Notes under the pieces: generated by a model
Databases searched by the model: none
What the model was told of the DNA's origin: nothing
The model's input: the letters and a program-made list of their open reading frames with translations, nothing else
Made by a program: the position numbers and the translations under genes
Assembly: GCA_030639985.1 (NCBI GenBank)
Contig: DAOWKG010000164.1
Location: 1 to 10,237 of the forward strand
DNA: 10,237 nucleotides
Source of the DNA: Desulfuromonadaceae bacterium
Lineage (GTDB): Bacteria; Desulfobacterota; Desulfuromonadia; Desulfuromonadales; Geopsychrobacteraceae
Reading direction: 5' to 3'
In this document: positions 1 to 8,200 of the stretch, in pieces
Layout of the letters: each line of letters starts with the position of its first letter
How positions within the stretch are numbered: the first letter of the stretch is position 1

Positions 1-644
1 AACATATTGGAACGCATATAGCGGGAAAAACCTGCTAAGCCACCGATCGCCGAAACAAATACCGGCAAAATCAGATGGCTAATACGATCCAGCAACTGCT
101 CCCAGCCGCTCAAATATTCGTAACCGAGAGACTTTAATCCCGATACCGGCAATAAACCCAATCGTACGCCGAACCAGTCCATCAGCAGTAATGCTAACCA
201 GAATGATGGCATGGCAAAGCCGGTAAAAACTACGATTGTGGCAGTCCGATCAAAGCCAGAATTGCGTTGAATTGCCGATATAATCCCCAACGGTATCGAA
301 ACCGCTAAAATCAGAACTATTGAGAGGACATTGAGCAATATTGTCACCGGTAACCGTTCCAGGACTTTATCCAATACTGGCCGGCGATCGGTTGCAAACG
401 ACTCACCAAAATCGAGTCGTACCAGCCGTGACAACCATTTACCATATTGCACATACAACGGTTGATCGAGACCATACTGAGTCCGCAAGCGCTCCTGCAA
501 TTCGGAACTGGCCTGAGGGTTCATCTGGGTCTGCAAATCGGTTGGCTCACCCGGTGCCAGATGGATTACGACAAACGAAATCAGGGTGATACCCAACAAC
601 AGGGGAATAAGCAAAAACAGTCGTTTAATTATGTAATTCAACAT
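1..644 (-). CDS. Peptide/nickel-type ABC transporter permease (DppB/OppB family), C-terminus beyond window
   Basis: Inner-membrane permease of an oligopeptide/dipeptide-type ABC importer, forming half of the channel that receives substrate from the binding protein encoded just upstream. The reading frame gives 214 residues from an ATG at 642-644 and runs off the left edge, so roughly the last 100 residues of a usual 310-340 aa protein are missing. The N-terminus (MLNYIIKRLFLLIPLLLGI) is the classic DppB-type first membrane helix. It is followed by the periplasmic FVVIHLAPGEP segment, YGLDQPLYVQY, and DFGESF just before the core membrane domain. The last visible residues, FSRYMRSNM, match the start of the conserved EAA-type cytoplasmic loop (YxRxxRxSML) that contacts the ATPase. 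The start lies 8 nt after the binding-protein stop, with AGG about 11 nt upstream, so the genes are probably co-transcribed. Real substrate specificity cannot be told from sequence. Confidence 0.95.
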   Translation of the reverse strand, partial: MLNYIIKRLFLLIPLLLGITLISFVVIHLAPGEPTDLQTQMNPQASSELQERLRTQYGLDQPLYVQYGKWLSRLVRLDFGESFATDRRPVLDKVLERLPVTILLNVLSIVLILAVSIPLGIISAIQRNSGFDRTATIVVFTGFAMPSFWLALLLMDWFGVRLGLLPVSGLKSLGYEYLSGWEQLLDRISHLILPVFVSAIGGLAGFSRYMRSNM

Positions 645-652
645 AAATTTGA

Positions 653-2311
653 TTACCTGGAGTACTTTTGTTCTGCTTGCGGTACAAACCATTGATTAAA
701 ATTGTAGCGAATTCCTGCCGGGGCAGCTTCTACCCCACGGAACCGCTTGGAGACCGCTGGTAACGCTTCACCGATATAGAGAAATGTGTATGGTTGCTCT
801 TCTGCCAAAATTTCTTGAAAACGATCATAATTAGCTTTACGTTGCTGTTGGTCAAAAACCCGCCGTCCCTGTTCCAGTGCTTGATCAACTTCTCTATTTT
901 TAAAACCAATAAAGTTCAGCTCCCGGGGCCCGGTTTTACTCGAATGCCAGATATTATATTGATCGGGTTCCGGCCCACCGGTCCAACCCAATATGGTGGC
1001 ATCAAAATTACTGGGGTTGATAAATTCTTTGAGAAAGGTCGCCCATTCGATAATCCGTAATTTAACCTTAACGCCAACCTCTTTAAAGCGCCGTTGGATG
1101 ATTTCCCCGGTTTTAGCACGCAAATCGTTGCCCTGATTAGTAACAATGGTAAAAGCTAGTTCCTTACCATCCTTATCCAGTACCCCATTGCCGTCACTGT
1201 CAATCCAACCGGCCTCCGCCAGCAATTGCCGCGCCTTTGCGGGATCATAATCGTATCTCTTTACGGCACCATTATAAACCCAGGTATCAGGCTTATAGGG
1301 GCCGGTAGCAACCGAACCATAGCCGAGTAACACACCATCAATCAACTCCTGCTTATTGATGGCATAGGCAAGCGCTTGTCGCACTCTTTTATCCTGAAAT
1401 AACGGCCGATTCAGATTGTAGCCCAGATAGGTGTAACCAAAATTGAGATAACGATATTTCTGGTAGAGCCGGTTAAACGCTGGTGTATCGGTCTGACGAT
1501 CAAACTGCAACGGCGAAAGTCCCATAAAATCGAGGCTACCGGTCTGTAATTCGAGAAACTGGGTAGAGATATCGGGGATAATCCGAAACACAACTCGCTT
1601 GATATAAGGCTGCCCGGCAAAATATTCGGGATTCGATTCGAGGACAATTTTTTCACCACCTTGCCACGTCACAAACCGGTACGGACCGGTACCAATCGGA
1701 TTACGAGCCAGTGGACTTTTAGTTATATCTTTCCCCACCAGCAGATGGCGGGGATGAATCGAGGTAGCCCAACTAATTAATGCCGGGGCATAAGGTTTAT
1801 CGTAGTGGACAATAAAGGTATACGGATCGGGGGTCTCTACCCCGGTAACCTGTTTAAAAGATTCAGCGTAAGCAGTTGGCGTTTGCGGATCGATATAGAG
1901 TTGGTAATTAAACTTCACATCGGCCGAGGTAAACGGTTCGCCATCGTGCCAGGCTACCCCTTTACGCAGATGAAAGGTAATGGTCAAATTATCTGCCGAG
2001 ATTTCCCACGATTCAGCCAACTCCCCTTCAATTTGTAAGTTTTTATCATAACGTACCAGACCGTTATAAACCATGCCGTTGATAGCACTGGAAGCGGAAT
2101 CGGAGGCCAATACGGGCAACAATGTACTCGCATCCCCAATTGATGCTTCAATAAAAGTATCACCAAACTCAGGGGTTAACGCTTCGGCAACACCGGGACG
2201 CGGGGTGTCATCACCACCGCTACAACCACCCAGTAGTGCCAAAACAACCATTGCCACCCAAAATTTTCCCAACAACAGTCCCGGCGTAAACTTTATAAAC
2301 AACCTGTTCAT
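653..2311 (-). CDS. Family 5 extracellular solute-binding lipoprotein (peptide ABC transporter)
   Basis: A 552-aa periplasmic binding protein of the SBP_bac_5 (DppA/OppA) family, delivering peptide or a similar ligand to the permease encoded downstream. A lipoprotein signal peptide is visible: hydrophobic VAMVVLALLGGC with the lipidated Cys at residue 30, so the mature protein should be membrane-anchored. Family features include MVYNGLVRYDKN (about 80-91), the signature region AESWEISADNLTITFHLRKG (99-118), HDGEPFTSADV (122-132), NPIGTGPYRF (204-213) and VRQALAYAINKQELID (310-325). Residues 371-382 form an acidic DSDGNGVLDKDG loop that looks like an EF-hand calcium loop; similar DxDGxGxLDKDG loops occur in other members of this family. 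The ATG start shares an ATGA overlap with the upstream lipoprotein gene stop, implying translational coupling. Length is normal for the family. Peptide is the default guess for the ligand, but family 5 proteins also bind nickel, sugars and other solutes. Confidence 0.95.
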   Translation of the reverse strand: MNRLFIKFTPGLLLGKFWVAMVVLALLGGCSGGDDTPRPGVAEALTPEFGDTFIEASIGDASTLLPVLASDSASSAINGMVYNGLVRYDKNLQIEGELAESWEISADNLTITFHLRKGVAWHDGEPFTSADVKFNYQLYIDPQTPTAYAESFKQVTGVETPDPYTFIVHYDKPYAPALISWATSIHPRHLLVGKDITKSPLARNPIGTGPYRFVTWQGGEKIVLESNPEYFAGQPYIKRVVFRIIPDISTQFLELQTGSLDFMGLSPLQFDRQTDTPAFNRLYQKYRYLNFGYTYLGYNLNRPLFQDKRVRQALAYAINKQELIDGVLLGYGSVATGPYKPDTWVYNGAVKRYDYDPAKARQLLAEAGWIDSDGNGVLDKDGKELAFTIVTNQGNDLRAKTGEIIQRRFKEVGVKVKLRIIEWATFLKEFINPSNFDATILGWTGGPEPDQYNIWHSSKTGPRELNFIGFKNREVDQALEQGRRVFDQQQRKANYDRFQEILAEEQPYTFLYIGEALPAVSKRFRGVEAAPAGIRYNFNQWFVPQAEQKYSR

Positions 2312-3063
2312 AGCAAGATTTCCAATTTAATATTATTGGGCTTACTTAAATGAAACTTTTCAGTTTCTATCTTTTCGTTTAGCACCAATTCGGTAAATTT
2401 AACCTTAATCATGGTCTCTTCCGGTGGCAACTCAATCACAATCGTATGGGGAAAACCGCTGGTTGCCGAAAATTTGTTATAATCCACCGTCAGGTACTTT
2501 TTACCGGTGCTGAAATACTGACTTCCTACTACCTGTAATTGCTGATTAAAAAACAACTGTTGTTCCCTGCTCCCAGCATGCAATGTCAACTGCAACAGGC
2601 CATCTACTATTGCAATGGAACTATCGTAGTGAGCAATAATCGGTGGGCTATAGAGCAATAATGACAAAAAATCGTCAACTGCCAATGGCACCCGGATAAA
2701 ACGGGAGATATTCTCTTTACTCGCCGGACCGCGCAGAAACCGCCCCGGAACGGTAGTATTGAGAAAAACCGATAACTCTTCACCATCAGAGGTTAATTGT
2801 AAAATTAGCTGGCCAAATCCGGTCAATACATCGGTGCGCAATCGATCCGGTTTCTGCAGCAATAAAAACTGTTGGCTGGACATGTATTTGTCGGCTTGCG
2901 TGAGTGAAACCGCAGCAGCACCATCAAGTGATGTGTATCGATTGGCTCCCGTTGCCAGTCGGGACAGTAACTGCGACACCGTTGGAATTTCAACCCAGAC
3001 CGGTGGTGCCGTACGAATACAGCCACTAACCACAAATAGCAGTAAAAAAACCAGCCAGCGCAT
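2308..3063 (-). CDS. LolB/LolA-like (DUF4292-type) outer-membrane lipoprotein
   Basis: A 251-aa predicted lipoprotein: the signal peptide MRWLVFLLLFVVSGC puts the lipidated cysteine at residue 15, with lipobox VSGC. The mature part has the rhythm of the LolA/LolB fold, an incomplete beta-barrel made of short alternating strands: YTSLDGAAAVSL, QQFLLLQKPDRLRTDVLTGFG (about 63-83), LILQLTSDGEELSVFLN, LLQLTLHAG, and FPHTIVIELPPEETMIKVKF near the end. The 'LLLQKPDRLRTDVL' strand is typical of DUF4292 and LolB-like proteins. Proteins of this fold bind acyl chains or lipoprotein lipid moieties in the periplasm, but whether this one moves lipoproteins is not shown. ATG overlaps the TPR gene stop (TAATG), with GGAG 8 nt upstream; its own TGA overlaps the next ATG. 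I infer an envelope role tied to its operon partners. It is not a canonical LolB by sequence, and the family name is from memory. Confidence 0.8.
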   Translation of the reverse strand: MRWLVFLLLFVVSGCIRTAPPVWVEIPTVSQLLSRLATGANRYTSLDGAAAVSLTQADKYMSSQQFLLLQKPDRLRTDVLTGFGQLILQLTSDGEELSVFLNTTVPGRFLRGPASKENISRFIRVPLAVDDFLSLLLYSPPIIAHYDSSIAIVDGLLQLTLHAGSREQQLFFNQQLQVVGSQYFSTGKKYLTVDYNKFSATSGFPHTIVIELPPEETMIKVKFTELVLNEKIETEKFHLSKPNNIKLEILL

Positions 3064-4802
3064 TATTGTTTCTCCAATAAAATCAATCTGAGCTTTTCAA
3101 TAACCGGCTTAGTCTGGGGCGCAATTTCCAGAACCTGTCGATAAGCTGTAGCAGCCTCATCAAATAAGTTCATGGCACGATATAGATCACCCAGATGTTC
3201 GCGGATAACCACATCAGCAGGGTATAATCCTATCGCTTTTTCCAGTTGCTTCCGGCTTTCGGCATAACGACCCATTTTAAAATAGACCCAACCCAAGGTA
3301 TCAACAACATAACCAGTCGGCATTAGCGCCAAAGCCTTCTGTACCCGAGACAAAGCAAGCTCAAGATTAATACCGTTTTCGGCTTGATCATACGCTAGAA
3401 AATTCAAAGCATCGGCATAAGCGTCATCCAGCAATAAAATACCCTCCATCACTGCCACCGCAGCATTACGGTTGCCCGATTTTGCGTACAACACCCCAAG
3501 TTGATATTGCAACTGGGTCGCCCGAGGATTTTTTTCAACCCCGACTAATGCAACCTCAAGAGCTTCGGGATCATCCCCGCGATCACTAAAAAAAGCCGTC
3601 AGATAATAATAAACATCGGGGCGGTGAATATTATTTTCAAGCAGCCATTGCAAGGTTGCAATCGCCTCATCGACCCGAGCCACTTTATTATACAGATAGG
3701 CAAGTTGCAATGCCGCTTCCGGGTGGAGTTTAGCAGTAGCAACGAACGGTGCTAATACCTCAATTGCCGCCTCGGTTTTTTTTTGTGCCGACAATGCCAT
3801 CGACAAATAGTAACGACTTATGTCTTGCGGTATTTCCGCTGTCACCAAAGCACGAAATGATTTTTCAGCTGCAGACCAGTTTTTCTGCTCCAGATAAATC
3901 AAACCAATACGCTTAATGGTTTGCCGGTTATCGGGGAATTGGTGCAGAACCGCCTGAAACTGTTGCAAAGCGCCATCGAGCTGCTGCCGATCAAGTAAAT
4001 ATTGTCCCAGCCGTTGCCGTACTGCTGCTGCCCCGGGATTGTGCTCAATGACCACCAGATATAAATCTCGGGCAGCATCGGGATCAACCGTTTCGAGCAG
4101 CATTCCGTATTCGAGAGCTGCTTGCCAATGCTCGGGATGAACCGTAAACAATTTCTGGTAGAGGTAAGTTGCCTTTTCGATCTGTTTTTTGCCGACATAC
4201 AGACGAGCCAGGGTAAGCTGTGCCGGTACGGCATCAGAGTGGTGTTGCAGAAACTTTTCCAGCGCTATTATTGCCTCATCTTTACGTTCCAGCAGGACCA
4301 GAGTCATGGCAAAGCGTAGCTGGGCAATTTCACTTTCTGGTTGTAACTCTAACACCAGACGAAACTGGTCTAATGCAGCAGCATGATTACGTTGATAATT
4401 ATAAATATCCCCCAGAAGTTCATGCGCGGCAACGTTATTAAAATCTCGTCCGAACAGAACATTTAAAGTAGCCATAGCCAGTTCCGGCTGCTGCCGATGA
4501 AGATACACCTTAGCCAAAAGCAAACGTAAATAGTCTGACTGCGGATCGAAGTCGATTGCACGTTCGAGAGCAGCAAGTGCCTCATCCCAACGATTATCAG
4601 CACCAAACAATCTGAATTCACTAAAGGCAAAAAATGCTTTAGCATCATGATCAGCCAATTCTGAACGATAAACGGCTGAGCTATTATCGTCTGCGATAAC
4701 TTTTTGCCGACCACTAACAGCAACACAACCCGAGCCAGATAGCAACGCAACCAGTAGGCATAAACATACACCGTATTTTTTAAAGACAGATTGTTTCTTC
4801 AA
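3063..4802 (-). CDS. Secreted tetratricopeptide-repeat (TPR) protein, probable lipoprotein
   Basis: A 579-aa protein that is almost wholly TPR repeats, so probably a periplasmic or outer-membrane scaffold for protein-protein contacts. The start is TTG at 4800-4802: an in-frame TAG lies two codons upstream, AAGGG sits 6 nt before it, and only this start preserves the signal sequence. Residues 1-26 are a basic stretch and hydrophobic core (GVCLCLLVALLSGSGC). Cys26 could be lipidated, although Gly rather than Leu at -3 makes the lipobox weak. Repeats begin near residue 60 (WDEALAALERAIDFDPQSD at 72-90) and continue about every 34 residues. The C-terminal block holds ALNFLAYDQAENGINLELAL (465-484), then VVDTLGWVYFKMGRYAESRK (499-518) and EHLGDLYRAMNLFDEAATAY (535-554). 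This ending is common to a widespread class of bacterial TPR lipoproteins. It is first in the operon; its stop overlaps the next start (TAATG). Specific partner unknown. Confidence 0.9.
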   Translation of the reverse strand: MKKQSVFKKYGVCLCLLVALLSGSGCVAVSGRQKVIADDNSSAVYRSELADHDAKAFFAFSEFRLFGADNRWDEALAALERAIDFDPQSDYLRLLLAKVYLHRQQPELAMATLNVLFGRDFNNVAAHELLGDIYNYQRNHAAALDQFRLVLELQPESEIAQLRFAMTLVLLERKDEAIIALEKFLQHHSDAVPAQLTLARLYVGKKQIEKATYLYQKLFTVHPEHWQAALEYGMLLETVDPDAARDLYLVVIEHNPGAAAVRQRLGQYLLDRQQLDGALQQFQAVLHQFPDNRQTIKRIGLIYLEQKNWSAAEKSFRALVTAEIPQDISRYYLSMALSAQKKTEAAIEVLAPFVATAKLHPEAALQLAYLYNKVARVDEAIATLQWLLENNIHRPDVYYYLTAFFSDRGDDPEALEVALVGVEKNPRATQLQYQLGVLYAKSGNRNAAVAVMEGILLLDDAYADALNFLAYDQAENGINLELALSRVQKALALMPTGYVVDTLGWVYFKMGRYAESRKQLEKAIGLYPADVVIREHLGDLYRAMNLFDEAATAYRQVLEIAPQTKPVIEKLRLILLEKQ

Positions 4803-4808
4803 AAGCTA

Positions 4809-4813
4809 CCCTT
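4809..4813 (-). promoter_or_regulatory. Ribosome binding site deciding a TTG start for the TPR gene
   Basis: Read on the minus strand, AAGGG lies exactly 6 nt before the TTG at 4802-4800. No ATG or GTG is available upstream because an in-frame TAG is only two codons away. The first in-frame ATG downstream is far inside the repeats and would remove the signal peptide. This makes TTG the best-supported start. Confidence 0.75.
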
Positions 4814-4945
4814 GTCCCAGTGGTCCATTAAACAGTAGAGGGAAAACAACTGAATTTCCTAGTCGATAAGTAGCATACTCATTTCTCGAGGGTCAAACCC
4901 TTTAAAAAACCAGCAGCACACTTTATTCCGTTGAAATTTATGACA

Positions 4946-4984
4946 AATTACAACCATGTGAAGTTTATAATTATTGTTGTAATT
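4946..4984. promoter_or_regulatory. Long inverted repeat flanking a TATAAT box: candidate operator
   Basis: The arms AATTACAACcAT (4946-4957) and ATtGTTGTAATT (4973-4984) match at 11 of 12 paired positions, including an outer perfect 9-bp arm pair. The spacer is 15 nt. The centre of symmetry (about 4965) falls at the edge of the TATAAT hexamer. The outer 9-mers are 30 bp apart centre to centre, close to three helical turns. This geometry suits a dimeric or tetrameric DNA-binding regulator that covers the promoter of the small membrane protein and symporter-phosphatase genes. Which protein binds is unknown. A transcribed hairpin is a less likely alternative because the repeat overlaps the -10 region. 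Confidence 0.5.
4966..4971 (+). promoter_or_regulatory. Candidate sigma-70 -10 hexamer (TATAAT) for the signalling operon
   Basis: A perfect TATAAT about 77 nt before the small membrane protein start. The -35 region is poor: the best nearby match, ATGACA at 4940-4945, leaves a 20-nt spacer, longer than the usual 16-18. A weak -35 would fit a promoter needing an activator, possibly at the surrounding inverted repeat. AT-rich DNA yields TATAAT by chance, so confidence is limited. Confidence 0.35.
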
Positions 4985-5035
4985 ATGTTCTTTCGGGTTT
5001 AATCTGTAGGGGCATATTGTTTAAATATTTTTAAA

Positions 5036-5040
5036 AAGGG
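5036..5040 (+). promoter_or_regulatory. Ribosome binding site setting the ATG at 5048
   Basis: AAGGG lies 7 nt before the ATG at 5048-5050. The in-frame TTG at 5042 is only 1 nt after GGG, too close to be used, so the ATG is chosen as the start. Confidence 0.75.
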
Positions 5041-5047
5041 TTTGCCG

Positions 5048-5287
5048 ATGAAAGATGTACAAGCAAATTCGATAAAAGAAGCCTGGATCATCTCCTTAAT
5101 CCTTGGCTTTATCATGATAAATTTTCCCTTTATCCATATTTTCAACTCTGCTGATCCAGTATTAGGCATCCCCAAAATAGTTCTTTATTTCTTTATCGGC
5201 TGGCCTTCTTCAATAGCCGTCATATGGTTTTTTGTCCGTAGTTCAAAGGATAAACCCCTTGATAAACAAACAGTTACCGAGGACTAA
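5048..5287 (+). CDS. Small two-helix membrane protein preceding the symporter-phosphatase
   Basis: A 79-aa protein with two predicted membrane helices: about residues 11-30 (AWIISLILGFIMINFPFIHI) and about 44-64 (IVLYFFIGWPSSIAVIWFFV), ending in a short charged cytosolic tail (RSSKDKPLDKQTVTED). I do not recognise a firm family. Small two-helix proteins are often encoded directly before SSS-family transporters (for example DUF3311 or DUF4212 partners), and a small ORF, cbrX, precedes cbrA in pseudomonads; the position here is analogous. The next gene begins 8 nt after its stop, so translation is probably coupled. I infer a subunit or assembly partner of the symporter domain, or a translational regulator of the large gene. 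The start is ATG at 5048, from the AAGGG spacing. Confidence 0.7.
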   Translation: MKDVQANSIKEAWIISLILGFIMINFPFIHIFNSADPVLGIPKIVLYFFIGWPSSIAVIWFFVRSSKDKPLDKQTVTED

Positions 5288-5295
5288 ACCACATC

Positions 5296-8200
5296 ATGAT
5301 TTCGGCACAAACGATTCTGTTTATATCACTTGGTTATTTTGCGCTACTGTTTCTGGTAGCACTCTTTGCCGAAAAATGTCGCCGAACCGGTACCTGTCTA
5401 CTTAAAAATTCTCATATTTACTCATTATCACTGGCAGTCTACTGCACCAGTTGGACCTTCTACGGTAGTGTTGGCAAAGCGGCCACCAGCGGTCTTGAGT
5501 TCCTCCCTATCTACCTGGGACCGACCCTAATAGCGTTTACCTGGTGGTTTTTGCTCCGAAAAATGGTGCTTATCAGTAAACAACAAAATATTACCAATAT
5601 TGCCGACTTCCTCTCCAGTCGCTATGACCGCTCGACAGTCCTTGGCGCCATTGTTACCCTGTTTGCAGTATTTGGTATCACCCCCTATATTGCCCTGCAA
5701 TTAAAAGCCATAGCTCACACCCTGGAAATCTTGTCATCACAAATATCAGTTCAGCAGGACAGTTTAAACACTTACGCATCTAATCTGCCGAGCAATATAG
5801 ATATGGCATTCTTCGTTGCCTTACTATTAGCATTATTCGGAATCCTGTTCGGTGCCAGGACTCTCGATTCATCGGAAAAGCACGAAGGACTGGTAGTAGC
5901 AGTTGCATTTGAATCGCTGGTAAAACTGATCGCCTTTATTGCCGTAGGAATTTTCGTCACTTATGGTTTATTTGACGGGTTCGTAGATATTTTCCAACGC
6001 TTTCAGGAACAATTTCCCGAACGGAGCGACCTGTTATTACTCGGAACTGAACAAACTCCTTACACTAAATGGTTCACCCTAATAATACTATCGATGATGG
6101 CGGTAATGTTTTTACCGCGACAATTCCATATCATGATAACCGAGAATACTAATGAACAGCATATCAAATCGGCAATGTGGAAATTTCCCGCCTACCTGTT
6201 CCTGATAAACCTGTTTGTTCTCCCCATTGCCCTCGGTGGCTTGATTATCAATGGTGGAGATACTTCCCAGGCTGACTACTTTGTCCTGACCTTGCCCCTC
6301 TCCACCGGGCACCCATGGCTGGCTCTGCTGGTTTTTATTGGCGGACTATCAGCATCGGCAGGAATGGTCATGGTTTCTTCGGTAGCGTTAGCAACCATGA
6401 TTCTGAATCATCTGGTTATGCCGATCATCCTGAAAATGAACATCAAAGCCCTAAACATTTCTGGGTTCCTGATTAATATTAAACGCCTAGGAATTATCGT
6501 AGTAATCTTTATTGGTTATTTTTATTTCAAAATCATTGGTGATTCGTATGCATTAGTCAATATGGGATTGATTTCATTTGCCGCCGTCACTCAGTTTGCA
6601 CCTGCCGTTATCGGTGGACTTTTTTGGAAAAGAGCCAATCGAAAAGCAGCAATTACTGGTATCAGTTGCGGTTTTGCAATTTGGTTTTATACCCTTTTGA
6701 TTCCGGCATTTGTCCGTTCAGGTTGGTTCAGCAGTGATATTCTTGAGAACGGTCCCTACGGCATCAGTTTACTGAACCCACTTGAATTGTTTGGCTTATA
6801 TGGTTTTGACATTTATACCCATTCGCTTTTCTGGAGTATGCTTTTTAACTTTGCCGCCTATTTAACGATTTCATTCTACGCCCGGCAGAGCGATGATGAA
6901 GCAATTCAGGCCGCAAAATTTGTTGATGTTTTCGAAATTGAGCCGGGTTACCCGGAAAAACTTACCCGAATAAGTAAAGCGCCAACAATCATGGAATTCA
7001 TCGAGTTCATGTCCAAATTGATTGGTGAAAAAGCGGCGCAAAGAGCCATCACCGAATACTTGAGTCATCAGGACATTGACACCCGTGGCAGCCTATCTGA
7101 TCACGAAATTCCCAATTTAAAAAGCTTTACTGAACGAACTCTGGCAGGTCATGTTGGTGCCGCTCCGGCACGTATTATCCTGGAAAACTACCTATCCGCC
7201 CGTGGCAGTGAAATGGAAGATGTTTTCGATATCTTTGGTACCGTAACCATTAACCATGCTTCCAGTCGCGAACAACTCAGTGTCCTCTACGATACCGCTC
7301 AAATTGTATCAAGTGGTGAGGATTTCCAAAAAACCCTCGACAACATTCTGGAACTATTGGCACAGCAGTTTAAATTTGACCTCTGCGTAATTCGCTTTTT
7401 GGAGCCCGAATCAACGACCCTGATAGTTAAAAGTTTAATTGGTGAATCGTCAGATCACTTTGGTCAGTTTGAACGTAACCTCAATATGGAAACCTATATC
7501 GGTCAGACCTTTCTCTCCAATGTAACCACCGTAGTCAACGATACTGAATTCATTGACAAGCCGCTTTCAGCCCAACATATAAAACGCGACAAAGTCACCT
7601 GTCTGGCACACACACCCATAGTGTCCAATGGTGAACCAATCGGGGTATTGTCGGCCTTTTCCAAAACTGCAAAAGGAATTTTTACCGAAGAATTCATCGC
7701 CTTGTTTGAAAACATTGCCGCCCAAATCTGCATCGCCTGGCGTAACGACCAGCAATTGCAGAAGCTACTGCAAGTACGAGAACAAGAACGAGAAATGCAG
7801 ATCGCTAAAGATATCCAAAAAGGGCTATTACCGGCGAACCTGCCGCAACTTGACAATATTGCCGTCGCTGGACTTTGTGTCCCCGCACATCAGGTCGGTG
7901 GTGACTATTACGATTTTATCGAACGCGACAATGCCACCTATGATCTAATCATTGCTGACGTCTCTGGCCACAGCATTGGGTCGGCATTGATTATGGCCGA
8001 AACTCGAACCTTTATCCATGCCCGGATGGAAAGCACCAAACGGCCAGCGGATATGCTTCAGGAACTTAACGCTTATTTTCTTAAAGACCTCGATCGTTCC
8101 GAACTGTTTGTTACCATGTTCTATCTGCAATATAACCCCGTTAATCATCGTCTGATTTACAGTAATGCCGGGCATAACACCCCGTTACTATGGAAAAAGC

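Larger units (their letters stand above)
4803..5047. other. Divergent intergenic region between TPR operon and signalling operon
   Basis: About 245 bp, AT-rich, with no credible coding sequence. It must hold the start signals of both the leftward TPR/ABC operon and the rightward symporter-phosphatase operon. On the plus strand I see TATAAT at 4966-4971 framed by a long inverted repeat, and an AAGGG ribosome site at 5036-5040. On the minus strand a TTGACC (4896-4891) is present, but no matching -10 hexamer sits at a normal distance, so I do not call a leftward promoter. A short hairpin AGGGT-CAA-ACCCT lies at 4889-4901. Confidence 0.7.

Noticed and set aside
341..695. Two plus-strand reading frames of 82 codons each
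   Set aside because: They lie antisense to the permease gene, which has clear DppB family motifs; their translations show no recognisable domain.
4872..4896. Leftward promoter TTGACC ... TATGCT for the TPR operon
   Set aside because: Only 13 nt separate the hexamers, too short for a sigma-70 promoter; no better pair was found.
4889..4901. Hairpin AGGGT-CAA-ACCCT as terminator
   Set aside because: A 5-bp stem with a 3-nt loop, followed by TTTAAAAAA rather than a T-run, and placed upstream of divergent genes where nothing needs terminating.
5042..5047. TTG at 5042 as start of the small membrane protein
   Set aside because: It is 1 nt after the GGG of the ribosome site; the ATG at 5048 has correct spacing.
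7503..7856. Minus-strand 117-codon frame inside the fusion gene
   Set aside because: Antisense to the GAF and PP2C linker region; Cys/Ser-rich translation without any domain, typical of a shadow frame.
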